Shown in pieces: positions 61,376 through 64,000 of a stretch of 64,000 bases of DNA (the first letter of the stretch is position 1; the number at the start of each line of letters is the position of its first letter). The position numbers and the translations under genes were made by a program. The notes under the pieces were generated by a model. The model made no database searches. It was not told where the DNA came from and worked only from the letters and a program-made list of their open reading frames with translations. The stretch is from positions 1,422,372-1,486,371 of the forward strand of contig NZ_JAEFCA010000001.1 in assembly GCF_016405855.1 (NCBI RefSeq), written 5' to 3'. The DNA is from Flavobacterium sp. IB48. GTDB lineage: Bacteria > Bacteroidota > Bacteroidia > Flavobacteriales > Flavobacteriaceae.

Positions 61376-62731
61376 ATGCCGAAGATATTACTGATAGAAG
61401 ATGATATTGCGTTCTGTAAATTATTAGAGAAATTTCTAATCAAAAAAGCGTATGAAGTAACAACTACTTTTTCTGCGACAGAAGCGCGTGAAGCAGTTAA
61501 AAACGAATCGTTTGATTTGATTTTGACAGACCTTCGCTTGCCTGATTCTGATGGTATAGGACTTATGTCTGAATTTAAAAATTCGCACCCACATATTCCT
61601 GTTATTTTAATGACGGGCTACTCTGATGTAAATACTGCTGTAAAAGCCATTAAAAATGGCGCGGCAGATTATATTTCGAAACCATTTAATCCAGACGAAG
61701 TTCTTCTTGTAATTACGAATGCATTACAAACACCAAAAACGGAAGAAGAAGAAACTCCTGTAAAAGAAAAAAAGACGATAAAAAAGCAGGCGTCAACAGG
61801 AGAAAACGAATTTGTTAAAGGAATTTCTGTAGCTTCTAAAAAACTTTTAGATCATATTCAGCTGGTAAGTCCAACCGATATGTCTGTTTTGATAATTGGC
61901 GAAAGCGGAACAGGAAAAGAAATTATTGCAAAAAGCATTCATCAGCAAAGCAGAAGAAAAGACAATAATTTTATTGCAGTCGATTGTGGAGCGATTCCGA
62001 AAGAATTAGCCGCAAGTGAATTTTTTGGACATTTAAAAGGATCTTTCACCGGAGCAATCAGCGATAAAAAAGGATATTTTGAAGCAGCAAATGGCGGAAC
62101 TTTATTTTTGGACGAAATTGGAAACCTTTCATACGAAAATCAAATACAGTTATTGAGAGCGCTTCAAGAAAGAAAAATTAAGCCTGTAGGAAGCAATAAA
62201 GAAATAAACGTCGATATACGCATTATTACGGCTACAAATGAAGATTTACGTGAGGCAGTAAAAAACGGCGATTTTAGAGAAGATTTATACCATAGAATCA
62301 ATGAGTTTTCAATTCAGTCACCATCTTTAAAAGACCGCGGAGAAGATTTAATGATTTTCGCAGATTATTTCTTAGAAAAAGCCAATCAACAATTGCATAA
62401 AGATGTAATTGGGTTTTCTCCAGAAGTGGTTTCTATTTTTCAAAATTACTCTTGGCCAGGAAATTTACGTGAATTGCAAAACTGTGTAAAACGTGCAACT
62501 CTTTTGACTCGCGGTGATTTTATAGAAAGCGATGTGCTTCCGGCAGAATTTTTCCAGATTCAGAAACAACAACCTGCGGCAAATGAAGTTTTTTCATTAT
62601 CTGAAAACGAAAAAGAAACTATTATTAGTGCTTTGTCAAAAACACAAAATAATAAATCTGAAGCGGCAAAACTTCTTAAAATTACTAGAAAAACACTTTA
62701 TAATAAATTGAAACAATATAATATCGAATAA
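61376..62731 (+). CDS. NtrC-family sigma-54-dependent response regulator
   Basis: A 451-residue regulator: receiver domain 1-120 with phosphoacceptor D52 in LILTDLRLPDSDG, then AAA+ domain with Walker A GESGTGKE (175-182), the sigma-54 contact loop GSFTGA (222-227), Walker B GGTLFLDEIG and arginine finger region HRINEFSI, and a Fis-type HTH at the end (NKSEAAKLLKITRKTLYNKL). It activates sigma-54 promoters when phosphorylated. The histidine kinase on the other strand (62768-64000) is the likely partner. The PepSY-like array just upstream could be a target, though no -24/-12 site was seen. Confidence 0.93.
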   Translation: MPKILLIEDDIAFCKLLEKFLIKKAYEVTTTFSATEAREAVKNESFDLILTDLRLPDSDGIGLMSEFKNSHPHIPVILMTGYSDVNTAVKAIKNGAADYISKPFNPDEVLLVITNALQTPKTEEEETPVKEKKTIKKQASTGENEFVKGISVASKKLLDHIQLVSPTDMSVLIIGESGTGKEIIAKSIHQQSRRKDNNFIAVDCGAIPKELAASEFFGHLKGSFTGAISDKKGYFEAANGGTLFLDEIGNLSYENQIQLLRALQERKIKPVGSNKEINVDIRIITATNEDLREAVKNGDFREDLYHRINEFSIQSPSLKDRGEDLMIFADYFLEKANQQLHKDVIGFSPEVVSIFQNYSWPGNLRELQNCVKRATLLTRGDFIESDVLPAEFFQIQKQQPAANEVFSLSENEKETIISALSKTQNNKSEAAKLLKITRKTLYNKLKQYNIE

Positions 62732-62764
62732 AAAAAGCAGTCTTTTTAGACTGCTTTTTTTTTA
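62729..62764. terminator. Bidirectional terminator between convergent regulator genes
   Basis: AAAAAAAGCAGTCT / AGACTGCTTTTTTTT around TTTT, serving the response regulator gene and the minus-strand kinase gene. Confidence 0.85.
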
Positions 62765-62767
62765 GTA

Positions 62768-64000
62768 TTAAATCTCTTGCTTCAATTCCGTAAAAAGAAC
62801 TTTAATTCTTTCGTTTAAATCTACATATGCCGCTTGTATATCAATTGTGTCTAAATTTTCTTTCTCTAAATTTTTTAAAAGTTCGCCAATTTTATTAGCT
62901 TGAATTTGTTTAAACATTGGAGCAATACGATGTGCAATAGACTTTATTTCATCATGATTTTTCTCTTGAACAGCAATTTTCAAATAGCCTAAATTTTCAA
63001 TTGTTGTTTCTATAAAAGATTTTAAAACTTCTTTTAAAGCCGATTCGTCTTGACCTAGAAAATCTTTCAAAGTTTCTAGAGAATATATTTGAGAAGCGTT
63101 TTTATTATCATGGTCTGTAGATTCGATTTCAGGAATTTCTTCGTGATCTAAAATATGCTGAATCGTTTCAAGCAAAATTTTTGGAGAATAAGGCTTTTTT
63201 ATAACCGTAGTAAAACCAGCATTTTTATAAACTGAAAGATCCAAATCGGTACGTCCTGTAAGTGCAATGACAGGCTGATTTTTGAAAACCGTATCAGGAA
63301 GTTCTCTAAGTTTTTCTAAAAACATAAAACCATCTATTTCCGGCATTTGAATATCGGTTATAACAAAATCAAAAGGCGTAGTCTTAATTATTTCTAAAGC
63401 TTTGGCAGGATTAGTAAACGAAAAAACATGATGCTGTTCTTGTCTTAAAACACCACTTGTTAGATTTAAAAGATTAATATCATCATCAACGACAATAAAA
63501 GTCTGTTTTTTGGTGTTTCTTGGCATCTTAGGTTTAAGTTCGACAGTAGGATTATTTTGGCTATTATCAAATAATAAAGGCAACTGAATAATAAATGTGC
63601 TTCCTTTTCCAAAAATGCTGTCTAAACTTAAATTACCGCCTAAAATAGAAATAATCTTCTGGCAAATTGATAGGCCTAAACCAGTTCCGCCGTATTTCTT
63701 TTCAATGCCTTCATTTGCCTGTGCAAATTCTTCGAAAACCAATTTCTGATTGGCTTTTTCAATTCCGATTCCAGTATCTTGAATCGAAATCGTGAAAAAC
63801 TGGTCGTCATTCGCGTAAGCGGCAATTCTAATATGACCTTCTTCGGTAAATTTATATGCGTTTCCGATAATGTTGGTTAAGATTTGTTTTAAACGAAATG
63901 GATCGCCAACAATACGTTTCTGAAATTGCTCGTCTATATTGATGATAAGATCAATATCTTTTTGCTTGTAAACAGTTTGAATGTTTCTCGCAACATCTTC
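62768..64000 (-). CDS. Hybrid histidine kinase, C-terminal part (runs off the window)
   Basis: The frame stays open to the last base, so the gene is 5'-truncated by the window edge; 410 residues are visible. In order: the ATPase domain (DPFRLKQILTNIIGNAYKFT, DTGIGI, KYGGTGLGLSICQKI), a receiver domain with phosphoacceptor Asp in FDFVITDIQMPEIDG, and a C-terminal Hpt domain with the phosphotransfer His in IAHRIAPMFKQI. This suits a multistep phosphorelay. An internal TTG at 63742 is a leucine codon, not a start. It converges on the NtrC-type gene. Confidence 0.93.
   Translation of the reverse strand, partial: EDVARNIQTVYKQKDIDLIINIDEQFQKRIVGDPFRLKQILTNIIGNAYKFTEEGHIRIAAYANDDQFFTISIQDTGIGIEKANQKLVFEEFAQANEGIEKKYGGTGLGLSICQKIISILGGNLSLDSIFGKGSTFIIQLPLLFDNSQNNPTVELKPKMPRNTKKQTFIVVDDDINLLNLTSGVLRQEQHHVFSFTNPAKALEIIKTTPFDFVITDIQMPEIDGFMFLEKLRELPDTVFKNQPVIALTGRTDLDLSVYKNAGFTTVIKKPYSPKILLETIQHILDHEEIPEIESTDHDNKNASQIYSLETLKDFLGQDESALKEVLKSFIETTIENLGYLKIAVQEKNHDEIKSIAHRIAPMFKQIQANKIGELLKNLEKENLDTIDIQAAYVDLNERIKVLFTELKQEI

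Overview
The window comes from a low-GC member of the Bacteroidota, almost certainly Flavobacterium or a close relative. The evidence is the gene content (OmpA with thrombospondin type-3 repeats, a single-anchor succinate:quinone reductase, HMG-CoA synthase, AddA/AddB-like nucleases), promoters of the TTG-N19/20-TAnnTTTG form, frequent TTG starts and few recognisable Shine-Dalgarno sequences. This assignment is inferred; no marker gene such as rRNA is present.

Bases 1-37089 are chromosomal core with some variable patches. From the left: roadblock-domain protein, lspA, an AddA-like helicase-nuclease, kbl, an abundant-type OmpA porin, an AddB-like nuclease, two more roadblock proteins, an alpha/beta hydrolase, an AIM24 protein, ferritin and aminopeptidase P. 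A variable patch of unknown proteins, acetyltransferases, a membrane LytTR regulator and three palindromic repeat elements follows (16.7-24.3 kb). Then come HMG-CoA synthase, sdhCAB, a DeoR regulator, an omega-amidase-like nitrilase, envelope lipoproteins and methylmalonyl-CoA epimerase.

Bases 37116-51286 are a 14.1-kb integrated element bounded by a perfect 50-bp direct repeat derived from the 3' half of a CAT-anticodon tRNA gene. It carries a tyrosine integrase at the right end, an excisionase-like HTH protein, an SF3-type helicase, a block of nine TGATGCA iterons, a Toprim primase without zinc ligands, a candidate oriT hairpin, MobC and a relaxase, but no conjugative secretion genes. I read it as an integrative and mobilizable element (IME). 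Its cargo is an exported sulfatase, a HAD-type lipoprotein phosphatase and an outer-membrane beta-barrel-like protein, plus an AlbA_2/ATPase-type regulator. A Vsr endonuclease and a cytosine methyltransferase sit immediately outside attR.

Bases 51.3-64.0 kb return to core: riboflavin synthase, pdxA, the DUF177-rpmF-fabH-accB-accC lipid and ribosome cluster, then a tandem array of five exported PepSY-like small proteins preceded by a possible 19-residue peptide. An NtrC-type response regulator follows, and a hybrid histidine kinase on the opposite strand runs off the right edge.

The most interesting items are the iteron/oriT/arm-site architecture of the IME with its cargo, the five-copy PepSY-like array, and several families of intergenic repeats (TTGTCATTTCGA hairpins, REP-like doublets, heptad-periodic repeats), some of which lie inside operons. 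Family and function statements rest on motif recognition by eye, without database searches.
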